32,240 nucleotides of DNA from Setomelanomma holmii (GCA_010015745.1 ML978360.1:1-32240), one strand, 5' to 3'. Counted from the stretch's first letter, positions 10,359-21,328 are shown. A program made the numbers and translations. Notes: generated from the sequence alone by a model not told the origin.

Positions 10359-11710
10359 CGTTTCACACCACAAAAAAATATTACACGCATAGCCCTATAA
10401 TGAAACAGAAAGAGAAGAGTGTTGTATAGCATAGCGTTGCATGGTCCGGCGTCTTTGGGTTGGCTTTCTTGGGTTTTAGGTTGGGTGCACACTTTTCTGT
10501 CCGGCTTCGACATTCGTATCGCTTCGATCTGGGTTCTTCGACGCGATGATACCCCAATACGAGTCTTCGACTGATAAGCGCTTCGCATCGTTACGCAAAT
10601 TCGTTTCTGTATTACGGTCATACCTCTTGTACAACACTCGCTTACCGTCTGGTGATACTCGGGAGGCACATGGCTACTGTTGCTTCCAGGGTAATTCCTT
10701 CGACTCCGCATCGCACAACAAACTTCGGCGTCACCTGCCACTTTCTGGCGCGCATCTCGCAGATCCAGCCACTCGAGAATGTGAGCCCATGCCAGGTTTC
10801 GCAAGGTCGCTAACCTTCGATGACGGTGTATCCTGCCAAGCCACTACCTCGAACATGATGTCAGGGATCCTTGGCCGTGGCATATCAGCCACTCCACTCT
10901 GCGACGGAAACAATGGGAACATTAGCAGAACCTCATAAGGTTTTGCGACTGACCCATCTTTTCCGGTGGCTCGAGGCTGGACGCCTTTTGCTACCAATGA
11001 TGGGTTCACCTCACACTGCGCTCATACGCTTACACCGAACCGCCAATACACAGCGGAGCCGCATTTCGGGACTGGCACTGGCCTAGCCGCACTATTTTAG
11101 TGCCGCATCAACCACGGGTAGCATCACAGGGGCATTCAACAATACTTCAGCTGGCCGCTTGCGACTACATTGATTTTCACCAGCTTCTGGCGTTTATGGA
11201 GCACCGGATACACGCTCCAGCTCGTCTATCGAGCATCTATCATATCCATCAGGTCAAGACTGGCACGTTACTTGCACACAAAAGCGTGGGCAGATCTACT
11301 ATAGAGACCATATGTCAATAATAATCAAAACATGAAAATCATCTACACTTCAATTTCCATTACTGTTTTTCTTTACTCCAGCACACAAACTAGCATGGGC
11401 TTCTATTTGTTTCGATGCACTAACGTTCCAATTCTACGTTCTGCAGTGAACAAACTTGTCTAAACTCAGGTTCTTGCATCCATCTACTTTTGCGACCTTC
11501 AACTTACCACTCTACTTCGCGTAAGTGCCTTCAACTCCATGTCTTCCCCCTCTTCATGTTCGGCCTCTCCACATGCACATCTGCATCCTCGCTATCTCTA
11601 TCTCCTCCAGGCGTCCCTACATGCACATCCTGTCCATCCTCATCTTCCACCCCTCCTTCCACAGCAACACCAACAGCACCCAAGACACTCTCACATTTCC
11701 CACATCCCCA
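10359..11710. other. Intergenic, no gene recognised
   Basis: About 1.35 kb between two converging genes. Open frames at 10355-10804 and 10731-11009 (minus) and 10546-10938 (plus) overlap each other in different frames and show no domain, signal peptide or convincing intron structure. The plus strand from about 11540 to 11790 is C/T-rich with few G, which creates a low-complexity Pro/Ser/Thr/His open frame that I regard as the shadow of the minus-strand gene ending at 11711. Confidence 0.45.
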
Positions 11711-12595
11711 TCACCCCTCCCATCGGCGCCACAGAACAGCAGATAATACCCCAACCCTCAACCCTGCCCATCTCTCCCACTCACTTTCTTCCCTGACAAG
11801 ACCTTGCCATACGTCGGTGCGAAACTGCCACGTCATGTTTGCTCGTTGTTCACGTTGCGCAGAAAGTTCGGAAAGGGTAATGGGGGTGTAGCTTGGGCGC
11901 TGGGAGAGTGGAAGATATACACTTCGTGATGGGCTGGATGTATGCGAAGTTGGCGGTGATGGGGTGGGAGACGAGAAGTACCACCATTTACGGGCTGAGA
12001 TGGGGACAGAGTGCCGGGTGATTGATGGATGAGGAGCAGGACTTTGGTGAGGCCATGACCAGCGTGTCTATTGTGGTGGCGTTAGAGGATTTATTCCGGG
12101 CGTAATTGGTGCTGTCTTCACGCGCCGTGTTTTGCGGAGGAATTGTGGTGTGTTAGGTGCAGTGTCTTTTGGCGGCGGTGTAGGTGGTTTATCGAGCCAG
12201 GATGCGAGGTCGATACTGTGGCGGCGCAGGTCTGGGAGGCAAGGCGGTGACTCGAGGGCTGGTGAGGATGGACAAGGGTGGCGTATGTCTTGAAGGCTGG
12301 GACGAGCATGCTTTGTAGCGAAAAGCCTTGGCAGATGGAGTGAGAGCTTGGGCGGGGGTGGAGGTGGATGCTCGAGCCATGAGTCGGTAAGGCTAAGTTG
12401 TAAGCCTTTCGAGTTGAAATAGTCTTGCCGGGCTGTGGCCTTCGGAAGAGGTAGGGTAGGCACTTGTGGTGAAGGCTGAGGGTTCAAGAATGTGGTTGAC
12501 AGGCGCGATAGAGTGCTGGCGAGATCCAATGTTGTTTCACGTTGCATAGACAATTTGCTCTGGGGCGCATGGGCTGTTAGCGGTATGTGTGGCAT
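11711..12595 (-). CDS. Proline-rich disordered protein, in-frame TAG or 54-nt intron
   Basis: From the ATG at 12595 the first 175 codons run to a TAG at 12068-12070. The sequence is rich in Pro, Ser, Thr and Leu and carries two related motifs, SWLEHPPPPPPKL and SWLDKPPTPPPKD, which look like SH3-type ligands or a short linear repeat. After the TAG the same frame stays open for 118 codons to a TGA at 11711-11713 and has clear coding texture (ARKWWYFSSP, SELSAQREQR, TWQFRTDVWQGLVREESEWE). Either the TAG is spliced out (a GTGAAG donor, CTCTAACG branch and AATAG acceptor would remove 54 nt in frame) or it is a nonsense mutation of a Gln or Trp codon. GTGAAG is a weak donor. No known domain; function unknown. 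Confidence 0.5.
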
Positions 12596-13090
12596 GGTCG
12601 TGCAGACATCTCAGTATGAACGCGGACGATGTTAGCGTGCCCCGAAGCTCTGATGCTGACAATGACTGCGTTTGTAAAATCCTCATTCGCTGATGAGTCT
12701 TTGACTCGCAGACGTAGACCCGCCTTCGATCAAGAGACGAAGATGCCGCATGGCCTGAGCGTTGGAGGAATAGTAACTATATATTGTATTGAAAGTCTGA
12801 AAGGTGTATACTGTGACTGTATGCGAGCTCGGTGTCGAAAGCAGAAGCTGCAGATGCGCCAGCATCCGCGTAGGGCGGACTGTTCGCTGTGTACAAAGGC
12901 TCGTCGTTCTCGCTGAAAATGGCGCGAGGCTTTCCAATGTGACTCAAAACAAGATCAGACCTGCGATGCAGGTAGATGAGCGCTAATCGACAACGCCGTT
13001 GACGCCGCGCTATGCATAAGTCAAGAAAGGTGCATATGGGCCAACATACTCACAGCAAGTACATGGTACCACCGCAAAAACATATCAGAC
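12596..13090. other. Intergenic, no gene recognised
   Basis: About 500 bp between two minus-strand genes. The overlapping open frames at 12629-12986 (plus) and 12683-12937 (minus) look like chance. It should contain the promoter of the proline-rich gene and the 3' end of the F-box-like gene. Confidence 0.5.
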
Positions 13091-14209
13091 TCACACAAGG
13101 TGAGTCAAATGATGTCGACTCAGCAATAAATCCGGAGCGAAATTAGTCATGTACGTGACGTCGTCCCGGTTGGCGATGTGATGGGCGGCGTCCTCCATAT
13201 TCTGGATCAGTGCCGAAATCTCCTCTTGGTTAACCTCCTCCATCTCTTCGTCCTCCGCAAGATCATCCATCTCTCCAGCTTGACTCTCCTGTCGATCGTG
13301 GTCTTCCGTTTGGGTGGTCCACAACTGGGTGTCATCTTCGCCGAAGAATGGCTGCTCGGTCGTGTTAGCATCGATAGCCTGCGAGTCATTCGAGCTCTTC
13401 CACTGCAGCACTTCCTCATCCGAGCTCAGCACGAATGACGTGACCGAGAAGGTTTCCAATTCCGCCAATGCAGAGCAGAGGGACGACGGTAAGAAGGCAG
13501 GTGTGGAGACTGGCGAAAGCGTTGCCACATTCCCGAGATCATCGTCAAGACCGAGCGTAAAGAGATGCGTGCTCGAGAGGCGGCCGGTAAGCGGGCGTTC
13601 GATCAGTGATGTGTCCATGGTACGGCTGCCGTTGACGAAAAACTCCAGTTGTGCACCGAAGCGATCCATGAAACCGCGAGCTACTCCAGGTGCGAACCAA
13701 GAGTTGTGCAGATGAACTCGAAGGATCTTGGCAACTTGCGAATCCAACAACATCGACATGGCTAGCGTGATAGGATGCCACTCATCCATAATCGAGTCAT
13801 CGACGTGAGAGTTCAGAAGCGACGACAGGGGTGATGCGAACATAAACGTGAGTTCCTCGAAACGAGCGCCGACGCGTGGCAGAACTGCGATAGTACGTGC
13901 AACCTCGCAAGTCTGTGGTAGTGTGGCTTGGCCAGTAACAGCATGAACCGTGAGTTGCCTGAGGTAGCGTAGATATTGATCGGATATAGGTGGAAGGAGA
14001 GTTGCTGTGTCAGTCGCATCTGCAGAGGCATCGATAACGATGTCGTTATTCTGGTAGAAGTATGACGCAGATTCTTTGTGGATTTGCTTTGATACGCTGA
14101 AGAGTGCTAGTTCGTTGGCTGTGTGGCGCCGAAGTTTGGTCTCATTCTGGAAGAGCTCTTTGTAGAATTGATTGCGAAGTTCAGATGGGAGATCGCTAAA
14201 TCGGGCCAT
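13091..14209 (-). CDS. F-box-like protein (LPxELRN family)
   Basis: 372 aa from the ATG at 14209 (MARFSDLPSELRNQFYKELF). The first 50 residues match the short F-box-like helix pair common in Dothideomycete proteins: LPSELRN, then LALFSVSKQIHKESASYFYQ. The middle looks alpha/beta and leucine-rich. The C-terminal third is strongly acidic (EDDTQLWTTQTEDHD, MDDLAEDEEMEEVNQEE) and probably disordered. F-box proteins usually recruit substrates to SCF ubiquitin ligases, but in this fungal family that role is rarely shown. An ATG at 14251 adds MTQFVSTSIFLDRI in frame and is an equally possible start; the frame is open to 14518, but that extension is low in coding texture. No intron needed. Confidence 0.7.
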   Translation of the reverse strand: MARFSDLPSELRNQFYKELFQNETKLRRHTANELALFSVSKQIHKESASYFYQNNDIVIDASADATDTATLLPPISDQYLRYLRQLTVHAVTGQATLPQTCEVARTIAVLPRVGARFEELTFMFASPLSSLLNSHVDDSIMDEWHPITLAMSMLLDSQVAKILRVHLHNSWFAPGVARGFMDRFGAQLEFFVNGSRTMDTSLIERPLTGRLSSTHLFTLGLDDDLGNVATLSPVSTPAFLPSSLCSALAELETFSVTSFVLSSDEEVLQWKSSNDSQAIDANTTEQPFFGEDDTQLWTTQTEDHDRQESQAGEMDDLAEDEEMEEVNQEEISALIQNMEDAAHHIANRDDVTYMTNFAPDLLLSRHHLTHLV

Positions 14210-15888
14210 GATGCGGTCGAGGAAAATAGAAGTCGAGACAAATTGTGTCATCGAATACGAGTAGTGGAATTGGGAAGCGTAGATGTGTGGGCGAAATGGT
14301 TCGCGTCTGTGGTTGTGGTAGTGCGCAGGTGTCTGCGGAAGTCGGGAGTGGTGCGGCGGAGGGTTACTTGAAACAGGAAGTAAGAGTCCGAGGGCGGCGT
14401 TGATGATGACCGACGACGCTTTTGTACCCGCCACGCGTCTACATGTGATCTGTAGCCTTGTGTGGACGTGCACGTTGCGGGATAGATCGAGAGTCCTGGC
14501 GGGCGGAGAGGGCAACAATATGTATTGAAAATTGCAGGCGACAGATGCTGGGAGATCACCGGGGTCTTACCGTGCAGCGGGACGTTGTTGCGCGCTTTAC
14601 GGAGTTGATCTAACAAAACTCGCACTAGCTTAGCGAGGAGCACGTGAAGTACGATTCGAGCACCTGCAGAATGTACGTAAGTAGCCTTGAAGGGCAATGC
14701 CGCAGTAAATCGTGTGTGCCTGCCAAGCTCCACCAACCACGGGACGGGTTGATTTTATACGCGCACGCCACCCACCACAGCCGCAATCGATGACTCAAAG
14801 AAGTGGCTTCTTCGACTCAACGACCTCAATCGAGAGACGTTGTTCCCGCGGTGGAGGTCTTCCAGGAGAATAATCCAAATTGGTTGGTTTCGCAAAGCCT
14901 GGCTCCTTGCCCTGCAGATTGACGCGCTCAAGTCGCAATACCTCGGGCATCGATGCCATCCTCGGAAGTGCCTACTAGGGTAATGCATCGCTTAGAATGT
15001 TAGCGACACAACTATTGGTGAGCAGATGCCACCGCCATACTGCAGCCTGCAGCCCTATCTGAACACCTGGATGCCACATCCATCATGGTGCCTATCGTCG
15101 CCAGACCTTTCTTCATCTGCTATCAGCCGATGCACTGAAGGAAGGAGGTGGCCGTGACCGAGTATCGTAGCATTGGCTGCATTTGAAATATACGAATGAG
15201 TCGGCCACGACGAAAGCAACGCCCTCTTGAGGCTCAGCATGGCGCGGTTGATCTGCTTTTGAGGTCGGCGCGCGGTCCCATACGAGGACTTCGGTGTGGC
15301 AGTACACTTTGCATCCAACCGATTCACATTGTTGATGAAATGAAACGGACAGGGGGAAGTACATTGATTGAGGTGTGAAGCTGGTTCGAGACATCTGAGA
15401 TTCCCACAGTTGAGATTCGTGAAGCTTATGTTAGCGACGCTAAGGATAACTTATCGATAACGCACTTCGACTGACCAGCAGAAGCAGAGTCGAAACAAAA
15501 CACCATCACGCGTCCACAATGGTACATCAGGCTACAATCTCTGAGTCGTCATGACTCATCAGATCACTGCGCCGCACGAAAGCCTCGTGGCCCATTCGGG
15601 TGATTGCCTGCCTCATGCGAGCAACGTTCTTGCTTCTTGCTCTCCAACGTAGCCACGCGTTGCTGAGCACAATTCCAGGACGGGACATGCTCGCGCCGCA
15701 GCGGCTGAATTACTCGTAGCTCGTTTCCCCGCATTATAGCGATCTCTTCACTCCTCTCTATTCCCGGTCCGGAGAACAACTCGGCGCAATGCACGCCGAG
15801 TCTTCTATAGTAGACAAACTGAATTAAGTACTGTAGTCCCGAGCTATGAACAATCTCAAGCAAAGGACGACCTCTGCAGTCTGCAGCG
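14210..15888. other. Divergent intergenic region, no gene recognised
   Basis: About 1.7 kb between the minus-strand F-box-like gene and the plus-strand rhamnosidase gene. The longest open frames (14248-14736 minus, 15564-16070 minus, 15055-15394 minus) have no recognisable motif; the second overlaps the first exon and intron of the rhamnosidase and is its shadow. The stretch presumably holds both promoters. I could not pick a convincing TATA box for either gene. Confidence 0.45.
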
Positions 15889-17978
15889 ATGAGGGACCTA
15901 GCTAAATCTGTACTGACCATCCTCGGCGTTGCATTGCTTCGAGCTGAGGAGACTGCAGCAGCATGTTGGCGGAATACGTCATGCAGCGGGCCAACTGAAG
16001 CAGCTTTTGAGGGTGTGCCAACGTTCTTCTTCACATATGGTACATCGCTAAGTTTCCAGGACCGTGGCAATCAAGCATCTACGCGCCTAATTCACGGCTC
16101 GTGCGCCCAAGATCAGTGTTCACGACCCGGGACTCGAAGCATGCGAGCTACCCTCGCCCCATCATCCTTCGAGGGAACGGCACGAATGCCGTATTTGACT
16201 TTGGCATTGAAGTCGGTGGCATTTCTTCCATCACGTACACTGCGAATGGCACCGGCGCGATCGTCCTTGCCTTTACAGAAGCTTCAACCTGGATAGGCGA
16301 ATGGTCCGACGCCTCCAATGGCAAATTCGCGGGTCGTGATGGCGCGCTATACGTCAACGTTTCTTCCACGGACCAAGGAACCTACACGATGCCTGACAAG
16401 GTAATGCGTGGCGGCTTTCGCTACATGACCGCTTTCCTCACAACTTCTTCGGGTGCATGGGTTAACATGACCAATGTGGAGCTCGAGATCAGCTTCCAAC
16501 CGACTTGGGCAAATCTTCGCGCGTATCAAGGCTATTTCCATTGCGATGACGAGCTCCTAAACAGGATCTGGTATGCTGGTGTCTACACGCTCCAGACCAA
16601 CGCGGTTCCCGCCAATACTGGACGCTGGGTGCCCATGCTCGCGAACGGATGGGCCAATAATGGCACGCTTGGTCCTGGCAACACCATCATTGTCGATGGC
16701 GCAAAGAGGGATCGAGCAGTTTGGCCAGGCGACATGGGCATAGCCGTACCATCGATCTTCGTCAGTATCGGCGACCTCGATAGTGTCATGAATGCGTTGC
16801 AGGTCATGTACGACTATCAGAACAAAGATGGCTCCTTCCCGGAAGCAGGTCCGCCTTTATTGCAGCAAAATAGCGACACTTACCACATGTGGACCATGAT
16901 TGGAACATACAACTACATGCTATACAAGAACGACGCTTTGTTTCTGCAGAAGAATTGGCCGAAGTACCTGAAGGCGATGGACTACATATATGGCAAGGTC
17001 GACCGCAGTGGACTTCTGAATCAGACAGGCACTCGAGATTGGGCGCGCTGGCAAACAGGCTTCAACAACACCGAGGCAAACATCATCCTCTACCATACGT
17101 TGAATACTGGCGCCTCACTCGCCACTTGGTTGAACGACACAAGTGGTCTCTCGAACACGTGGACACAACGTGCTTCAGCACTCCAATCAGCAATCAACAA
17201 ACACTGCTTCGACGCCAGCTACGGCGCCTTCCGCGACAACGCAACCTCCACGGCTCTCCACCCCCAAGACGCAAATAGCATGGCTATCCTCTTCGGCATC
17301 GTAAAATCCACCTCGCCCACCGCCTCCTCGATTTCCACCCGCCTGACAAACAACTGGACTCCCATCGGCGCCGTCGCCCCCGAACTCCCCGAGAACATCT
17401 CTCCATTCATATCCTCATTCGAAATTCAAGCCCACCTCACCATCGGCCAAACAGCCCGCGCACTCGACCTCATCCGCCGCAGCTGGGGCTGGTACGCCAA
17501 TCATCCCAACGGCACTGGGTCGACTGTCATCGAGGGGTATCGCGTCAATGGCACGTTTGGTTACAGGGCTGAGCGCGGGTACGGGTATGATCCGAGCTAT
17601 GTGAGTCATGCGCATGGGTGGAGTTCGGGACCGACGTCTGCGCTTACGGAGTACGTGGTTGGGCTGAGTATTACGGAACCGGCGGGGAGGAAGTGGAGCT
17701 TGAAACCGCAGTTTGGCGATTTGAAGAAAGCGGAGGCGGGGTTCACGACCGGGCTGGGCAAGTTTCAGGCAAAGTGGGCGAGGGCTGTGGATGCGTATAC
17801 ATTGAGTTTTAGCACGCCGGAAGGAACGACGGGGGTTGTTGGGCTGCCAAGCTTGGGTGATGAAGTCGGAGTTATTGTCAATGGGAAGAAGATCGGGAAG
17901 GACGTGTATGTGGTGGACAGCGGGCGGTATGTGCTGACAGTGCAGGGTGGGAAGTATGACATTACGGTCACAAAGTAA
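15889..17978 (+). CDS. Secreted alpha-L-rhamnosidase, GH78-type
   Basis: Two exons, 15889-16012 and 16060-17978. The 47-nt intron has a GTGTGC donor, GCTAAG branch and TTCCAG acceptor. The product is 680 aa in one frame. Exon 1 begins MRDLAKSVLTILGVALLRAE, a signal peptide ending near ETAAA/C, then CWRNTSCSGPTEAAFEG. Splicing restores the family segment EGPWQSSIYAPNSR. The domain has the six-hairpin (alpha/alpha)6 hydrolase signature of GH78: IWYAGVYTLQTN, VDGAKRDRAVWPGD (about residues 253-266, in the region of the catalytic acids), then KDGSFPEAGPP, and a C-terminal beta domain ending GGKYDITVTK. It should remove terminal alpha-L-rhamnose from plant glycosides or pectin (rhamnogalacturonan). 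Several NxT/NxS sites fit a secreted glycoprotein. The sense strand switches from C-rich to G-rich at about 17500. Confidence 0.88.
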
Positions 17979-18162
17979 ATCATCGCAATACTTGGTTGTA
18001 GTGCAAGCCTCATTTCTAGAAACTAGAGAGCCAGAATAGCAAGAGTTGATTCCTGCGAACTCGAGCGCTAGATTAGCTCAATAACAATCATTTATGAGCA
18101 AATTACGTTCAGCCACCAACCGATGCACCACTGCCACCATCTACATGATACCTCGCCCTTGC

Positions 18163-18192
18163 GATCGTGGAAGAGCAGATCGTGGAAGAGCA
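18163..18192. repeat. 15-bp perfect tandem duplication
   Basis: The unit gatcgtggaagagca occurs twice head to tail at 18163-18177 and 18178-18192; a third, partial and diverged unit follows (gatcgcgg). It lies just downstream of the decayed F-box-like gene. Confidence 0.85.
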
Positions 18193-18267
18193 GATCGCGG
18201 TGGCTCAATGCAAACCCGAAGGGTCGAAACATCCTCAGAGCTTTGAAATATCTCGAGATACCGATCG

Positions 18268-18922
18268 TCAAACCACCACACCAGACGCAACCGATGCTGC
18301 CGTCACCTCGACCTCTGAATTTCGTACCTCGACCACCTGGCGCACAGCCTCGAGGTCATCCCTATCGTTGTCAAACAAGCCGTTAATGTAGCCCCACACC
18401 CTTATGCGTTTCAGTCCTTTGAAATAGGGCAAAGTGGAGCCCGAGCCGAACTCATTGTCCAGGAATTTGACTCGGTGATTCATTCACAGTTCGATCGAGG
18501 ACGCATCCACCGGGTACTCGATGCTCGTGATAGCGTCGAGCTGTGCAGGAGTACGCTTTGCAGCCGAGGCACGCAGGTCGTTGTCGCCGATGCAGGAGAA
18601 TATAGAGAGAGCACACGGTTAAGTTTCGGTCTCGGAGTGCGCGGCAGACCAGCAGGAGACTGTTAGTGCTCTTGGAACTCTCGACCTTGCTGTCTGGTGG
18701 TATGAGAGGATCGGCGTCTTTGAAGCTGGGGACTTTGCCGTTCGGACCAATTTCCCATGTGAGGCCCGAGAAGACAAAGCCATAGATTGGATTGCGCAGT
18801 TCGCCTGGGAGCTTGAGAAGTAGGTTGGTGCCGGTAGCTGAAATGGTGCTATACGTGTGTTAGTCTCTCAGTTGTGGTAGTGGCTGCAGTGGGTGGGCGT
18901 ACCTTCGCTCCTCCTTCTGCAT
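18268..18922 (-). pseudogene. F-box-like protein gene, broken
   Basis: Exon 1 (18903-18922) begins ATG with MQKEER. A 54-nt intron (18849-18902, GTACGC donor, GACTAACA branch, GTATAG acceptor) joins it to exon 2, giving STISATGTNLLLKLPGELRN and then IYGFVFSGLTWEIGPNG. LPGELRN is the F-box-like signature, as in the gene at 13091. After LLLVCRALR the frame shifts by one base near 18630. The next segment, SIFSCIGDNDLRASAAKR and TPAQLDAITSIEYP, carries a TAA just before it and a TGA just after VDASSIEL, then continues NHRVKFLDNEF to the stop at 18268. One frame change and two nonsense codons make a functional product unlikely, unless a second intron that I could not find removes them. A recently dead member of a family expanded in these fungi. 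Confidence 0.65.
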
Positions 18923-19301
18923 AGACTGTACCGCGCTTCGTAGCGCCCATGTGCTTTGCGAACGCGCGCCTGTGGATCTCGAAGCATGTGAAGAATGTCA
19001 GATGGGTCAGCGTGGGTCTTGGCTCGAGTATGGGGCGCCCTGTTGATTGATTAATGAGCAATTGAGAACCAACTGGGCCGTGAGTGGTGGCGTTTAGAAT
19101 CTGCTGTGGTTGTTGAAGAGTTTGAAAATCGAAAGGAAGTGCCTTTCAATCACAGGGGCGATCCACAGGGGTAGCGACGCGCCCGATCAGCCTCGACAAG
19201 AATCACCCGGGGTGCAGGTCAATGTCGTTTTCTGAACTTCGAACACAAGAAGTAGCAGGTGAATTGCATTAGTGATTAATGGATACAAGTAAACGTGCTG
19301 C
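18923..19301. other. Intergenic, no gene recognised
   Basis: About 380 bp holding the upstream region of the F-box-like pseudogene and the 3' flank of the hydrolase gene. The open frame at 18849-19061 (minus) covers the first exon and intron of the pseudogene in another frame and is not thought to be coding. Confidence 0.45.
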
Positions 19302-20260
19302 TCAGGCAAGCACGAACTTCTTCAAGAGCTTTGCCAATCGCTCTGGTTGTTCTAAGGAAAGGCTGTGTCCGCAATTCTCGAAGACCTCTGAAATGGTCAC
19401 ACTGCTTGCAGCGGCCTGCATCTGCTCCTCGACAAGAGGGCCAAAGAACCTAGACGACTCTCAGCGATCCAGCTTGTTCGAGTAGCTCGACGAACTCACT
19501 CTGGCGCACCGACTGTCATGATCTTGCACTCCAATTTACCTTTGTCCAAAATCTCTTTCTCGACATCGACGTTTGCCCAATGGCTCCTGTATGTCTCCAG
19601 AATGCTTCGTAATCCTCCTGGTGCCTTCGAGCACCTTACCCACTCATTGACTGCGACTTGATCAAGTGCACTTGGGTTGTAGCACTCGGCCTTCATAAAA
19701 TGCGTCCAGAACTCTTCTTCCTTCCCTTGTATTAGCATCTCAGGTACATGCGGCAGCCAAAAGAACGGGATGTGCCAATTCCAGACGCCCTTCTGGTTGA
19801 ATTGCGCACTGATATTGTCGCGAGTAAAGAAGGACTGCTCTGTCAAGCGATCAGACAGCATCATCTCGCAGAAGCTGAGGTGGGTGACCCGGTCGCGATA
19901 CAAGCCCGTCAAACAAAAGGCATAGGTTCCGCCTCGGTCTTCGCCGTGTGCGGCGAACTTCTCATGACCAAGCTGACTCATGAGCTCTGCCATATCCTTT
20001 GCATTGGTCCGGCCATCGTAACCTTCGCTTGCCGGAGGCTTATCTGTAGCCCCGAAACCGCGTAGGTCTGGCGCAACGATAGAGAAGTGTGGACTCAGAT
20101 ACGGGATGATGCGGTACCAGTAGTAATGGTTCTTGGGCGTGCCATGTAAGAGAAGTAAAGGCGGTCCAGAGCCAGCTGTGATGTAGTGTAGGCGAATGCC
20201 ATTGACTCGCGCCATATGATGTTGTACCGGATTGCCGGCATGATCGTATGTTTCAGGCAT
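19302..20260 (-). CDS. Alpha/beta hydrolase, epoxide hydrolase / dehalogenase type
   Basis: Two exons, 19500-20260 and 19302-19449. The 50-nt intron (19450-19499) has a GTGAGT donor and a CGTCTAG acceptor. The product is 302 aa. Splicing removes the TGA that seems to end the frame and adds FFGPLVEEQMQAAA through to the C-terminus. Visible motifs: HG at 39-40 (oxyanion hole loop, LLLLHGTPKNHYYW), DLRGFG at 65-70, the nucleophile elbow HGEDRGG with Asp108 as nucleophile, and the catalytic His282 in CGHSLSLEQPERL. An Asp nucleophile rather than Ser places it with epoxide hydrolases, haloalkane dehalogenases and fluoroacetate dehalogenases, not esterases. No signal peptide, so probably cytosolic. 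Substrate unknown; detoxification or secondary-metabolite epoxide opening is inference. Confidence 0.85.
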
Positions 20261-21328
20261 GTTGAGCTAATCCCAGGAATCCAAGATTTTTCAAAATTTC
20301 TAAGGTTCCTCTGACGTTGCAGAAGGTTTTTAGCCGTGGTTGAAGCAGTTGAGTTCAAGTCTGGGAGCACTGATCGGGTAGCGCTACCCCACATCTCCGG
20401 AGACAAGACTCGACGTCATGGTGTGTGATGGGAACACGTTTTCGCGGAGCCGCCTCCGAGCCAATCTCATGAAGCGACACGTTCCTGAAGCCTCCAGTTC
20501 CATCGGATGCTTTTCGGTATGTCATGGCTAGAGCATAGGATTGTGTCCGTGGCCATCGTCATGCTCGATACACATCGTGAAGCCGGGTGGACCGTGCGCA
20601 AGCCACGAATGGATTTGGTACATTTCCTTGCTCAGACTTCGCCAAGACTTGCCTCAGCTGATTGGACATCGAGCTCTGTGAGAGGTGCCACAGAAGTCTT
20701 ATCGCTCAACACCATGAGCGAACGCTACGGTGGTGATTGCGGAGGAAGAGCTTTGTCAGATGTGAGAGGACAGAGCAGACTTGAAGGAAATATAAGGTTG
20801 TTGTATTGAGAGAGCTACAGAGAGCGATTATATACACAACCACGATGAGTAAGCAAGTGACAAAGAGTCACGTGAGAGACGCAGTTCACATGTACCTTGT
20901 GAACTGAGGTACCAGGCTGACAAGCTTTCGCGTTTCGCGATTCGACAGGCGAGTGGGCGGATGAATTGCCTCGCGAGCACGATACACTAGAAGGCAATGC
21001 TTACAGCGTACTCTAATGGCTGTAGTGTTAGGGTTTGAGTATCCCGTGTTGGTGTTCTGGAGATGCCGAGTAGCCTCAGGGGAGTTGTTACCGGAGTCTC
21101 TCCCACACGACTCTCGATATGGTTAGCGCAGCTAGATGCGGTCAATGGCGCCATCAGTTGGCAGTCGCACTACATAACTCCCACCATCTGTCCTCTCAGC
21201 TGTCTTTCGCTTTGCGCAATCATCATCACAACATCACTGCATCGCATTCCGGTCGTGTTCGCACCACTGCTGTCTTGGTTGTTGTTCATATATCGTCAAT
21301 TGTTACTAACTTATGTACAGATCGCCCG
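20261..21328. other. Intergenic with one solo LTR, no gene recognised
   Basis: About 1.07 kb between two minus-strand genes. Apart from the 169-bp LTR-like element at 20754-20922 I see no gene. The open frames at 20507-20809 (plus) and 20815-20997 (minus) are partly made of the repeat itself, which explains why similar peptides (CQPGTSVHKVHVN-like) appear at three places in the window. Sequence upstream of 20260 should hold the hydrolase promoter. Confidence 0.5.
20754..20922 (-). repeat. Solo-LTR-like element, copy A
   Basis: 169 bp beginning TGTCAG and ending CTGACA, flanked by perfect 5-bp duplications AGCTT (20749-20753 and 20923-20927). Two other copies of exactly the same length occur at 29232 and 31580. 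A TATA-like gtatataa on the minus strand (near 20828-20835) sets the orientation. An inverted repeat cagttcaca/tgtgaactg lies at 20882-20906. TG...CA ends plus a 5-bp duplication are the hallmarks of LTR retrotransposon integration. No internal region is present, so this is a solo LTR left by recombination or a very short non-autonomous relative. Confidence 0.85.

Noticed and set aside
11490..11891. 133-aa plus-strand open frame rich in Ser, Thr, Pro and His
   Set aside because: It lies opposite the 3' part of the minus-strand proline-rich gene and is a product of C-rich composition; no domain.
15564..16070. 168-aa minus-strand open frame
   Set aside because: It overlaps the signal-peptide exon and intron of the rhamnosidase, which have strong splice and family support. 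The remainder has no recognisable motif.
18849..19061. 70-aa minus-strand frame as first exon of the F-box-like gene
   Set aside because: A shorter first exon in another frame (ATG at 18922) joins the LPGELRN exon in frame across the same intron, so this longer frame is not needed.
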